Shown: positions 17,053-26,122 of the stretch, one piece after another
Position numbering within the stretch: the first letter of the stretch is position 1
How the letters are laid out: every line of letters starts with the position of its first letter
Source of the DNA: Desulfamplus sp.
GTDB lineage: Bacteria; Desulfobacterota; Desulfobacteria; Desulfobacterales; Desulfobacteraceae
Direction: 5' to 3'
DNA length: 64,000 nucleotides
Assembly (NCBI GenBank): GCA_015231615.1
Contig: JADGBE010000008.1
Coordinates: 1-64,000, forward strand
Notes under the pieces: model-generated
Told to the model about the DNA's origin: nothing
Database searches by the model: none
The model's input: the letters and a program-made list of their open reading frames with translations, nothing else
Translations under genes and position numbers: made by a program

Positions 17053-20000
17053 TTATAGAGGTTTAATCGGCTTCATATTTTTTTTGATTTCAACAAGCTC
17101 TGAAATATCATCAAACGTAGCATAAACTTGATAAGGTTTATCTTCATCTTCTCTATAAAGAGGAATTGCAGATACATTAAGCCATTTTGTCGTATTTTCA
17201 AGAGGATTGTAAACACCTAATATCACATTGTTTACCCTCTTACCAGTTGCTAAAGCAATCATAGATGGGTGTTCTTGTCCTGAAACAGGAGTCCCATCTT
17301 CTCTAATTGTCTGCCATCTTGGATCCATTGATGTTCTACCAAGCATTTCATCAAAAGCAAGTCCTAAAAGTTTTTGAGCAGAAGGGTTAGCAGATATTAT
17401 CTTTCCATCAATATCTTGATAAACAACACCTGGTGTCATTGTTTCAAACAAGGTGCGATACATCTCTTCTTTCTCTTTTAGAGCAGATTTGGCTTTTTTT
17501 ACAGGGTTTATATCAACAAAACTTAAAATAACACCAGCGTAATGGTTAGGTCCCGTCTGATATGGAATGATTCTCATTAAATAGTGGTTACTATCTCTTG
17601 TTACAACCTCTTTTTCAATCTTTATGTTGGTCTTCATTACTCTTTCAACAAGCACGATTGGCTCTTCATCTTTTAAATTGTGAGTTAGATGGGATAGCGG
17701 TCTTCCAATATCAGAGTCTAAAATTCTAAATATATTTGTAATATGAGACGAAAAGCGTCTTATTTCAAAATTTTCATCAAGTATAAGTTCACCTATGTGG
17801 CTGCTGGAGAGCAGGTTATTCACATCATTATTAAGTTGGGTAAGCTCTATAATCTTGTTTTGATACTCAACATTTACAGTGTGTAGCTCTTCGTTTGTAG
17901 ATTGTAGTTCCTGATTTGTAGATTGAAGTTCCTCATTGCTTGCAAGAAGCTCCTCATTTGTAGCTTGCAACTCTTCATTTGAGGTTTCAAGCTCCTCAAC
18001 CGTTGCTTGGAGACTTTCACGGGTAAACTGCAATTCTTGCTTAAGATCATTTATGTGCTGTAGCGTTTGCTCGTTAAGATCATAGGATAAAATCTCTCCT
18101 TGTTTTTCAGAAATTAACTCTGTTCTCATTTTTTCAACAAAGACAACAACAAGAGATTCAGAGATATTTTTTGCAAACATGGGTTTTATGACAAGTGTAA
18201 CCATCTGTCTTGAAGATTGTAAGGTTGGTAGCTCTACGTCTCCTTTATCAGAACCAGAGAGTTCAGCACCTAAACGCCCCTGATTTCCAACTGCAATATT
18301 GCTATAACGAAGCTCTTTTCCCGTTCTAAATACTTTTTGAATTCCAGTAAAAATTGGAATTGAAAGCTCTTCTGTTGCCATTTTTGAGATGTCATTTAAA
18401 ACTGCCCCTTGAGGCACTTTGAAAAACCCGTCAGTTTTTCCAAGAACATGCACAACTTCCATGTGTTCATTAACAATCAAGGCAAGAGGAACATACTCTT
18501 TAGAGAGCAAGGCTAAAAAACTCTCCATAATTCGTTCTGTCTCAAGAAGCCTTGTAGCAGAAGGTAAAGCACCATAAGGTGATATGTATGTGCTTTGCCT
18601 GTGTCTGTATGTTCTTGTTAGGGGGTTATCTGCTGTAAGTGTATGGGCAACTTTACTAAATGGTCGTCTTGATTGATAGATTCTGAACCTACTATCAAGA
18701 GGAGTGAAGTAATCTGACATCTCTCCTGTTGTTTCGCTGCTCCCAAGAAGTAGAATTCCATTTGGGTTTAAAGAGAAGCTAAAAAACTCTAAGACCTTTT
18801 TTTGAAGTATTGGCTGAAAATAGATAAGCAGGTTTCGGCAACTAATAAGATCAATTTTTGTAAACGGAGGGTCTTTTATAAGGTTGTGCTGGGCAAATAC
18901 AACCATCTCTCTGATGCTTCGAGATATTTGAAAGGTGTCATCTTTTTTGAAAAAATACTTTGAGAGATATTTGGGGTGAATATCTGCTGCAATGCTCTCG
19001 TGGTAAGTTCCAGCTTGAGCAAATAAGATAGCATTACGGTCAATATCGGTAACAAAAATCTTAATATCATGAGAGACTTTAAGTGTCTCCATGCACTCTT
19101 TAATTGAAATAGCAAGACTATACGCCTCCTCACCAGTTGAGCCTCCAGCTACCCAAACACGAAATTCACGGTTTTTATGCTCTTCAAGAAGATGTGGTAA
19201 CCAAGTATTGCTAAGTGCTTCAAAAATATGAGGGTCCCTGAAAAAATTGGTTACACCAATTAGTAGTTCACGGTATAGAGTATCTACTTCACCAGAGTGG
19301 GTTGTTAAATATTTAACATAATCGCTTAAATTCTCCATCTGGTTTACCATCATTCGGCGTTCAACCCTACGCATCACAGTTGCTGGCTTATAATAGGTAA
19401 AATCAATTTTGCACTTTTCACGTATTAGGGCAAAAATTTTGGTAATGCCGTTATCTTCGCTTATTAGCTTATCACTTCTTGTTATGTCAGCCATGTAAGG
19501 GTGTTTGATAAACGCAAGAAGCTGTACTGGCATCTCTTCTGGTGGAAGGACAAAATCACTCAAGCCCGTTGAGATAGCAGCTCTTGGCATTCCATCAAAC
19601 TTTGCGGTCTCTTCGCTTTGAACCATGACCATACCGCCACACTCTTTGATTGCCCTGACACCACGCATTCCATCGCTCCCTGTGCCTGATAGAATAATTC
19701 CAACAGCTTTTTCAGCTTGGTCTTCTGCAAGTGATCTGAAAAAAATATCAATTGGCAGATTAAGCCCGCGTGAGTGATCTTGCTCGCTTAATATCAACTT
19801 TCCGTGAAAGATAGTAAGATTCTTTTTAGGTGGGATTAAGTAGATACATCCAGCATTAACAGTTAAACCATCTTCAGCACGAAACACCTCCATTGGAGTT
19901 CTTTTAGAGAGGATTTCGACCATCAAGCTCTTGTAATCAGGCGATAGATGTTGAATCACAATAAATGCAAGTGTTGACTGTCCGGGCATGTTCATAAAGA

Positions 20001-20160
20001 ACTTCTCAAGAGCCTCAAGACCACCTGCTGATGCACCAATTGCCACATAATGGGTAGGAAGATTTGTAGTGGTTACTATCTCGTTTTTTTCCTGTTCGCT
20101 GTTTTGAGTTTTATCTTTAATTATCTCTTTTGTTTCAAAATTTGTCTGATTTTCCATCAA
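17053..20160 (-). CDS. CheB-CheR-PAS fusion protein (methylesterase/methyltransferase)
   Basis: 1035-residue cytoplasmic fusion. The CheB esterase domain (about 36-215) has Ser44 in IGASAGG, His71 in VIQHLS and Asp163 in GTGSDGM, so the triad is complete. The CheR methyltransferase domain (about 225-490) has RRVERRM, NFFRDP, the SAM motif GGSTGEEAYS (the usual GCSTGEE has Cys here) and SCRNLLIYF. A long Glu/Leu/Asn-rich heptad coiled coil follows (about 695-775, repeated NEELQ/TNEEL units), then two PAS domains. No receiver precedes the CheB domain and no kinase follows the PAS. Such fusions occur in PAS-kinase signalling outside classical chemotaxis. The hybrid kinase 45 bases downstream is the likely partner. 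Confidence 0.93.
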   Translation of the reverse strand: MMENQTNFETKEIIKDKTQNSEQEKNEIVTTTNLPTHYVAIGASAGGLEALEKFFMNMPGQSTLAFIVIQHLSPDYKSLMVEILSKRTPMEVFRAEDGLTVNAGCIYLIPPKKNLTIFHGKLILSEQDHSRGLNLPIDIFFRSLAEDQAEKAVGIILSGTGSDGMRGVRAIKECGGMVMVQSEETAKFDGMPRAAISTGLSDFVLPPEEMPVQLLAFIKHPYMADITRSDKLISEDNGITKIFALIREKCKIDFTYYKPATVMRRVERRMMVNQMENLSDYVKYLTTHSGEVDTLYRELLIGVTNFFRDPHIFEALSNTWLPHLLEEHKNREFRVWVAGGSTGEEAYSLAISIKECMETLKVSHDIKIFVTDIDRNAILFAQAGTYHESIAADIHPKYLSKYFFKKDDTFQISRSIREMVVFAQHNLIKDPPFTKIDLISCRNLLIYFQPILQKKVLEFFSFSLNPNGILLLGSSETTGEMSDYFTPLDSRFRIYQSRRPFSKVAHTLTADNPLTRTYRHRQSTYISPYGALPSATRLLETERIMESFLALLSKEYVPLALIVNEHMEVVHVLGKTDGFFKVPQGAVLNDISKMATEELSIPIFTGIQKVFRTGKELRYSNIAVGNQGRLGAELSGSDKGDVELPTLQSSRQMVTLVIKPMFAKNISESLVVVFVEKMRTELISEKQGEILSYDLNEQTLQHINDLKQELQFTRESLQATVEELETSNEELQATNEELLASNEELQSTNQELQSTNEELHTVNVEYQNKIIELTQLNNDVNNLLSSSHIGELILDENFEIRRFSSHITNIFRILDSDIGRPLSHLTHNLKDEEPIVLVERVMKTNIKIEKEVVTRDSNHYLMRIIPYQTGPNHYAGVILSFVDINPVKKAKSALKEKEEMYRTLFETMTPGVVYQDIDGKIISANPSAQKLLGLAFDEMLGRTSMDPRWQTIREDGTPVSGQEHPSMIALATGKRVNNVILGVYNPLENTTKWLNVSAIPLYREDEDKPYQVYATFDDISELVEIKKNMKPIKPL

Positions 20161-20335
20161 CTCCCCCCTTTGGGTTTAAAGTGCATTTTTAACTTATAGA
20201 CCCCATTTTCAAGACGTGCATCTAATGGCAATTTTGCCTTTTCAAAAACTTTTATCATTGGTTGATTGTCTGAGATAACCTATAATTTGCTCTATTTAAA
20301 ATATTCAAATTTAAAACCCTAAAATAAATTTAACT

Positions 20336-20361
20336 TAGCCGATGGTTTTAACCATCGGCTA
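20336..20361 (-). terminator. Hairpin downstream of the Cache/HAMP/PAS kinase
   Basis: TAGCCGATGGTT / AACCATCGGCTA is a perfect 12-base stem around TT, 30 bases beyond the stop of the minus-strand kinase at 20392. The following minus-strand sequence is only moderately T-rich. It could be a terminator or a small palindrome related to the one at 7949-7976. The remainder of the 20161-20391 gap shows nothing definable. Confidence 0.45.
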
Positions 20362-20391
20362 TATAACCATGAGAAATATAACCTAAATCGC

Positions 20392-22650
20392 CTAAATCCT
20401 ACTATCTTGCGGAAGAGTCAAAATAACTGAAGTTCCATTACCAACTCTATCTGATTGAATAGAAAATGATCCTCCAACAAGTTTTGCCCTGTAGTTCATA
20501 ATCCTTATGCCCATTCCTTTTGTCTCCATTGAACTATCCATTCCAACTCCATTATCACGAATAGAGAGGTTTAGGTTACTATCTTCAACATTAAGCGTAA
20601 TAATAATTTTAGTTGCTTTTCCATGTCTTATAGCATTTTGAACTGCCTCTCCAACAATATGGTAAAGGTTTATTACAATCATTGGATTATGAATATCAGT
20701 TGTCTCTCTACATTCAAGTATGCAATCAACTTGATGCAAAAGTTTTATGTTTGTTGCAAGCTCTCGTAATGAAGATTCAAGACCATAATCAAAATAGGCA
20801 GGACAAAGTCCTCTTGCTAAACGCCTTGTTTTTGCAATTGCCTTTTTTATAAGCTCTATTATTTTATCAGATAGCGAAGAAGAATCGTAAGAGTAATCTT
20901 GCACCTTACGCTTCAATACTTTAGTTAGACCCTCGATCCCGATAAGGTGGGGACAAAGATCATCGTGCAGATCATTTCCAATTTTTTGACGCTCCCTCTC
21001 TCCTGTCTCCATTATGCTCTTTTCAAGAAATTTCACCTCAGATACATCGTGATGTGCAACAACACTTCCTACAGGTTTCCCATATTTATCTCTATAAACA
21101 GAACCTCTTATACTTACATCAATAAGTTTCCCAGATTTTGCCCTTCTTCTGGTCTCTGTAATTGAAACAGGCTCCCCTTTTAACACCATCTCAATGGCAT
21201 TACTTGCCTCTTTCCAATGCTCTTCAGGGATAAAATGATCTATCTTATAGCCTACACACTCTTCAAATGTGTAACCAAATACACGGGTAAAAGCTGGGTT
21301 TAAGTAAGAGATTCTACCGTCCATATCATAAACAATTATTGGATCAGGGGTTGCCTCCATTACAGAGCGATATTTCTCTTCACTAAGTTCAAGAGCCTCT
21401 TGAGCAAGTTTTCTCTCATCTATTTCAGCTTGAAGAGTTTTGTTATATTTTTCGAGTTTTTCCATAAATGTATTGTAATAAAAGGCGAGTTGACCAACCT
21501 CGTCATCTGACTGCATATTTACAAGGCGATCTGAAAAATCATCGTTAATCTCTTGGTTAAAGCGACTTGTAAGTTCTCGTAAAGGCTTTGTGATTGTAGA
21601 GCTTAACATAAAAGTAACTGGAATAAAAATAATAAGAGAGGCAAACCCCATAACAATTATGATATTACGGATAATTTTTAAAGGATTTAGAAACTCATCA
21701 AGGTAGCTTGCAGATGCAACAATCCATTCATATTCAGGAATTATATTAAAGATAACAAGTTTTTTTCTAAATTTATCATCATTGAGATTTTTCCACTTAT
21801 AGATAAGTTTTCCATTCTTTATTTTTAACATCTGCTGATAAAAACTTGAAGAGAACCTTTTATCTGAAAAGACATTTATACCCTCAAGCTCTGGGTGAAT
21901 AATCACGTTCCCTTTCATATCCATAACATAAGAATAACCAGTTTCTCCAAATCTTTGGCTTAAAATGCTCTCTTTAAAATCACTAATATTTACAAGTTTC
22001 TCAAACTCTGTTCGATATGAAGAGACAGTAATGAGCCAATCCCAAGGCTCAAAATAGTTGATATAAAGAGCCTTAGGCAAAGGTTGAGAATCTTCTGGGT
22101 TTTTCCAATAATATTCAATATATCCACTCTTCATAGTGATCATCTGTTTTACAAATTGATGATCAGATATATCTAAACCCTCCAATGTCTTTTTAGGGTG
22201 TTTTAGAACTCTTCCCTTACCATCAAGAATACAGATATAACCAGTTATTCCTATTTTCTGGCATAAAATAATATCAACCGCCCTTCTCTTTGCCTCTTCA
22301 AGTGAAATCTCTCCTTTTTTATAGAGGTTATAAAGATGTTGAATAATATCGTAATTTTTTTCTGCTGTAGCACGAATGTGGTTTTTTATTGAGACAGAGA
22401 CTGCTGTTTTTACGTTATTTAATATTGCATTTGTTGAGTTTTGAAGCTCGCTTTCAATACTTTTCTCTACAGTTGATTTAACGATAGAGTAGAGTATTAA
22501 ACTTGCAAGTCCAATAATTAAAATAAAAGTGGTAGAATATATAAATAATAATTTATATCTTATTCTTAAATTTTTTATAAAGCTAATTAGGCTATAAGTT
22601 AACAATCTTAAATTATTGAAAATATATCTATAATAGCTTTTCCCATACAT
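20392..22650 (-). CDS. Cache-HAMP-PAS sensor histidine kinase, NarL-family type
   Basis: Inner-membrane kinase of 752 residues. TM1 is near 33-56 and TM2 near 330-353. The periplasmic region holds two sCache-like repeats, marked by GITGYICILDGKG...HP (about 134-152) and GETGYSYVMDMKG...HP (about 235-253). HAMP (about 352-405) and a PAS domain (about 425-540) follow. The kinase core is HisKA_3 type: ERERQKIGNDLHDDL with His562, then AVQNAIRHGKA and RDNGVGMD. Such kinases normally pair with a LuxR/NarL-type regulator, and none is in the window. Its start overlaps the 3' end of coaE by 23 bases. The double Cache suggests small organic ligands, but the ligand is unknown. Confidence 0.93.
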   Translation of the reverse strand: MYGKSYYRYIFNNLRLLTYSLISFIKNLRIRYKLLFIYSTTFILIIGLASLILYSIVKSTVEKSIESELQNSTNAILNNVKTAVSVSIKNHIRATAEKNYDIIQHLYNLYKKGEISLEEAKRRAVDIILCQKIGITGYICILDGKGRVLKHPKKTLEGLDISDHQFVKQMITMKSGYIEYYWKNPEDSQPLPKALYINYFEPWDWLITVSSYRTEFEKLVNISDFKESILSQRFGETGYSYVMDMKGNVIIHPELEGINVFSDKRFSSSFYQQMLKIKNGKLIYKWKNLNDDKFRKKLVIFNIIPEYEWIVASASYLDEFLNPLKIIRNIIIVMGFASLIIFIPVTFMLSSTITKPLRELTSRFNQEINDDFSDRLVNMQSDDEVGQLAFYYNTFMEKLEKYNKTLQAEIDERKLAQEALELSEEKYRSVMEATPDPIIVYDMDGRISYLNPAFTRVFGYTFEECVGYKIDHFIPEEHWKEASNAIEMVLKGEPVSITETRRRAKSGKLIDVSIRGSVYRDKYGKPVGSVVAHHDVSEVKFLEKSIMETGERERQKIGNDLHDDLCPHLIGIEGLTKVLKRKVQDYSYDSSSLSDKIIELIKKAIAKTRRLARGLCPAYFDYGLESSLRELATNIKLLHQVDCILECRETTDIHNPMIVINLYHIVGEAVQNAIRHGKATKIIITLNVEDSNLNLSIRDNGVGMDSSMETKGMGIRIMNYRAKLVGGSFSIQSDRVGNGTSVILTLPQDSRI

Positions 22651-23545
22651 CTTTCACCTGCTTAAAAGTATCTTCAAGATTGTTGGAGTTATTAATCAAA
22701 AAATCAGCATATTTAATCTTTTCATCAATTGGGAGTTGAGATTTAACCATATCGTTTGCCTTGTTAGAATCAATATTTTCTCTTTTCATAAGTCTTTGGA
22801 GCTGAATTTTAGAAGAGCTATATACAATAATCAATTTATCAAATAGGCTTTGAAGGTTCATCTCAATTAAAAGAGGAATTACGGCAATTATGACTATTTT
22901 TGCTTTTTGATTTTTTATATCCTGATAATTAGTTTTTTCATTCTCATAAACAATCTGTTTAATTTGCTGGTAAAAGAGTTCAAAAATTGCTGGGTGGATT
23001 AACCTCTCAAGTTCTCTTCTCTTTTCATCATCTTTAAAAACTATATTTGAAAGTACTTTTCTATCTAAACAACCGCTTTTATCAAGAATTTGAGAGCCAA
23101 AATAGGCAACAATATCAGCAAGACCTTTTGTTCTGGGTTCAACTGCTTTTCTTGACAAAAGATCAAAATCAATAATCTCTACTATATAATCTCTATTTGG
23201 AGTATTTTTATTTGGGGTATTTTCTACATATCTTTTATTTGGGGTATTTTCTATATATCTTTTATTTGAAACATTTTGTAGCTCTTGGCTATATTTTATG
23301 AACATCTCTGCTACAGTTGTTTTGCCTGTTGCAATGCTGCCTGTAAGACCTATGAGTATTGGTTTAAGATTGCTTGAGTTGAAAATATTTGAAATATCTG
23401 ATTTTATTGCGTCAATATCTATAAATTTGCTATTTATGGGGTTGTCAAAAGTTCTGCTTGACATGATCTTGAATATCCTCATCAATGAAAGTGGAGTTAA
23501 TACTACAGACCAATGTTTGAAAAAATAGAATTGATAATTTAACAT
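22628..23545 (-). CDS. coaE: Dephospho-CoA kinase with a repeat insertion
   Basis: Phosphorylates dephospho-CoA to CoA, the last CoA biosynthesis step. The P-loop GLTGSIATGKTT (about 66-77), the IDFDLLSRKAVEP segment, HPAIFELF and IPLLIEMNLQSLFDKLIIVY match CoaE. At 305 residues it is about 100 longer than usual. About 60 extra residues precede the P-loop, so the real start may be the ATG at 23464 or 23482. A tandem block of NTPNKRYI-like units (about residues 91-120; DNA 23193-23278) sits between the P-loop helix and the conserved IDFD strand. The catalytic motifs are intact, so the enzyme is probably active. It overlaps the downstream kinase gene. Confidence 0.92.
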   Translation of the reverse strand: MLNYQFYFFKHWSVVLTPLSLMRIFKIMSSRTFDNPINSKFIDIDAIKSDISNIFNSSNLKPILIGLTGSIATGKTTVAEMFIKYSQELQNVSNKRYIENTPNKRYVENTPNKNTPNRDYIVEIIDFDLLSRKAVEPRTKGLADIVAYFGSQILDKSGCLDRKVLSNIVFKDDEKRRELERLIHPAIFELFYQQIKQIVYENEKTNYQDIKNQKAKIVIIAVIPLLIEMNLQSLFDKLIIVYSSSKIQLQRLMKRENIDSNKANDMVKSQLPIDEKIKYADFLINNSNNLEDTFKQVKDVWEKLL

Positions 23546-23604
23546 AAGTTGTCAATCTTTAAAATTTTGGTTTTAAAGATTCCGTTAAAAGGGGTTAAAA
23601 ATAT

Positions 23605-25362
23605 ATGGGATACATTGAAATATCATTGAAAATGCCAACTGATTACAGCGATGAAGAGTTAAGAGAAGCTGTAAAAAAAGAGTTAGAAATAGTCAAAAAT
23701 AATATTTATTGTAAGCCCGAACTTGATGAAAAATTGAGATTTGAAATCTTAAATAAAAGCCTTGATGCAAGAAAAAAGAGCGATATTCACTGGGTGATTA
23801 GGGTTGGAGTTGATAATTTATCTTCAAACTCTGAAATTGAAAACTCAAAACATTTTGGACATCAAATCTTTAAAGAGAAACTTAATATTCCATACCGAAG
23901 AAGAGAAGAGAAAGTTATTGTTGTAGGTAGTGGTCCTGCTGGTTTTTTTGCTGCATATTTATTGCAAAAAGCTGGCTTTAATACAACCATAATTGAAAGA
24001 GGTTCTAAAGTTACTAAGCGTGAAGCGTTAATAAAAGAGTTTGAATCTACAGGAAAATTTAACTCTATTACAAACTATGCTTTTGGTGAAGGTGGTGCTG
24101 GAACTTTTTCTGACGGAAAACTTACTTCAAGGAGTAAGAATATAAGCAAAGAAAAAGAATTTATCCTATCAAGTTATGTCCAAGCAGGGGCGCCAGAAGA
24201 GATACTTTACATGGCACACTCTCATCTTGGGAGCGACAATTTAAAGCAGATAATTAAAAACCTTAGAAACTCGTTTATCAGTATGGGTGGCACTATTTTG
24301 TTTGAGACATTGGTAAAAGATTTTAAACTTAATAGTTGTAGTAATAGAGATGTAAATAGTAGTAATAATAAAGTTGTAGGTGTGTTTGTTAGCTCAACTG
24401 CCTCTGACTCAACTACTTCTGATTCAGCTACTTCTGATCCAATAGCTTCTGGCTCAATTATCTCTGATAATAAAATCAAAACCTCTAATGAAAAGTTTGT
24501 TGATGAAATTGAGGCAGATCACTTTATAGTAGCATCTGGTCATTCTGCTTACGAGACATACCGTATGCTTATTGCAAAAGGAGTAGAATTTAAAACTAAA
24601 AATTTTGCAATAGGTTGTCGTGTTGAGCATCGTCAGGAGCTTATCAATCTTGCCCAATGGGGCAAAAAATCTCTGATTGGAGTTAAAGCTGCTGAATATC
24701 GCCTTGCCTCAAGAGGCGATGGACATTTACCAGTCTATACTTTTTGCATGTGTCCTGGTGGAATTATTGTTCCATCAACTGCTTATGAAAAAGCAAATAT
24801 TGTTAATGGTATGAGTCGTTATAAAAGAGATGGGATATTTGCAAATGCTGCTTGTGTTGCTGGTGTCAATCTAAATAAATTACTATCAAGAGATGTTGAT
24901 GCACAAGATGCTTTAGATTGGTTGGAGAATCTTGAAAATGATTTTTATAGATATTCTGGTGGATATGCGGCACCATTCTGTTCAATAAACGATTTCATTG
25001 ATAAGAAAATTAGAACAAAACCCCATAGTATTGCTAACAATGTAGTAGAATCAAGTTATCCATTAGGATTAAAAATTGCACCTTTATGGGAACTTCTACC
25101 CAAAGAGATAATCGTTGCCATTACTGAAGGTTTGAAAGATTTTAGCCGTAAGATAAGAGGTTTTGAGACTGGTTTAATAATGGGGCTTGAGAGCAAAACA
25201 TCTTCTCCTATTTCAGTAGTTCGAGAAAAAAGTTGCTGCTGCACGGGATTTAATAATCTTTATATGGTAGGAGAGGGAAGTGGTCATGCAGGAGGCATCA
25301 TTTCAAGTGGTGCAGATGGTATTAAAGCTGCTTTATCAATTATAGAGGCGTATGAACATTGA
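23605..25362 (+). CDS. COG2509-type FAD-dependent dehydrogenase
   Basis: Flavoprotein of 585 residues. The dinucleotide motif VIVVGSGPAGFFAAYLL is at about residues 104-120 and is followed by the acidic strand end IIERG. Other features are FGEGGAGTFSDGKLTSR, ADHFIVASGHSAYE, and the C-terminal FAD segment MVGEGSGHAGGIISSGADG. The N-terminal 95 residues match the extra domain typical of this family. The physiological substrate is unknown. A Ser/Thr/Asp-rich insertion at about 262-296 (DNA 24388-24492) is built from roughly 15-base repeats encoding TSDS-like units. It follows coaE divergently with a short shared gap. Confidence 0.85.
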   Translation: MGYIEISLKMPTDYSDEELREAVKKELEIVKNNIYCKPELDEKLRFEILNKSLDARKKSDIHWVIRVGVDNLSSNSEIENSKHFGHQIFKEKLNIPYRRREEKVIVVGSGPAGFFAAYLLQKAGFNTTIIERGSKVTKREALIKEFESTGKFNSITNYAFGEGGAGTFSDGKLTSRSKNISKEKEFILSSYVQAGAPEEILYMAHSHLGSDNLKQIIKNLRNSFISMGGTILFETLVKDFKLNSCSNRDVNSSNNKVVGVFVSSTASDSTTSDSATSDPIASGSIISDNKIKTSNEKFVDEIEADHFIVASGHSAYETYRMLIAKGVEFKTKNFAIGCRVEHRQELINLAQWGKKSLIGVKAAEYRLASRGDGHLPVYTFCMCPGGIIVPSTAYEKANIVNGMSRYKRDGIFANAACVAGVNLNKLLSRDVDAQDALDWLENLENDFYRYSGGYAAPFCSINDFIDKKIRTKPHSIANNVVESSYPLGLKIAPLWELLPKEIIVAITEGLKDFSRKIRGFETGLIMGLESKTSSPISVVREKSCCCTGFNNLYMVGEGSGHAGGIISSGADGIKAALSIIEAYEH

Positions 25363-25379
25363 TTATTCAACCTGTTCAA

Positions 25380-25430
25380 GGTCATAAATTGAGTTTTCTG
25401 ATAAAACATTCAAAAGCTCAATTTATGACC
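25380..25430. repeat. Long hairpin with GGTCATAAATTGAG arms
   Basis: GGTCATAAATTGAGTTTT and AAAGCTCAATTTATGACC pair over 18 positions with one mismatch, around a loop of about 15 bases. It starts 18 bases after the COG2509 stop and may act as its terminator. The arms recur in degenerate form at 1843-1856 and 1912-1924, which suggests a small mobile or dispersed palindrome. Confidence 0.65.
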
Positions 25431-25528
25431 CTTTGAAGTATGAAGTATATTTGAAGTATTATAAAGATTCACTGAAATCATAGAATAATATAGTTGATTA
25501 TAGCCAGATATTGTATTATATTAAGGTT

Positions 25529-26122
25529 ATGAAACTTTCAGATTGGGCAAGACAAAATAATATAACTTATCGGACAGCATGGGAACATTTTAGAACTGGA
25601 AAAATTCCTAATGCTTATAAATTGGAATCAGGAACGATAATTGTTCCTGATGAAAATATCACTATAAAATCTGAATGTGTTGTTACTTACGCAAGAGTAA
25701 GTTCCTCAGAAAACAAGTCAAACCTTGAAAAACAATCAGAACGTCTAATATCTTTTTGTAATGCAAAAGGTTGGCAAACTCATTTTAATATAAAAGAGGT
25801 TGGTTCAGGCTTAAATGATAAAAGACAGAAACTTGAGACGATTCTTTTAAAAGGCGATGCAACCAAACTTGTCGTAGAACATAAAGACGGGCTTGCAAGA
25901 TTTGGAGTCAGATATATTGAGATTCTTTGCAAACATATTGGCTGTGAATTGATAATTCTTAATCCAAATGAAAATGACAAAGAAGACCTTATACAGGATT
26001 TTGTTTCAGTAATAACAAGTTTTTGTGCCAGACTTTACGGTCAAAGAAGAAGCAAGAGAAAGACAGAGCAAATAATAAAGGATTTATGTTGTGGCGAAGA
26101 AAATCAAGAAGAAAAAAAATAA
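25529..26122 (+). CDS. tnpA: IS607-family serine recombinase TnpA
   Basis: Small serine recombinase/transposase of about 197 residues. The N-terminus is a MerR-like helix-turn-helix (MKLSDWARQNNITYRTAWEHF). The recombinase domain has the catalytic Ser in YARVSSSENK, then LEKQSERLISFC, KEVGSGLNDKR and VVEHKDGLARFG; the Gly-Ser and Arg residues expected around the active site are present. The track starts at TTG 25511; the ATG at 25529 matches the normal start of IS607 TnpA. The stop lies within tnpB (32-base overlap), the usual IS607 arrangement. It looks full-length. Confidence 0.9.
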   Translation: MKLSDWARQNNITYRTAWEHFRTGKIPNAYKLESGTIIVPDENITIKSECVVTYARVSSSENKSNLEKQSERLISFCNAKGWQTHFNIKEVGSGLNDKRQKLETILLKGDATKLVVEHKDGLARFGVRYIEILCKHIGCELIILNPNENDKEDLIQDFVSVITSFCARLYGQRRSKRKTEQIIKDLCCGEENQEEKK

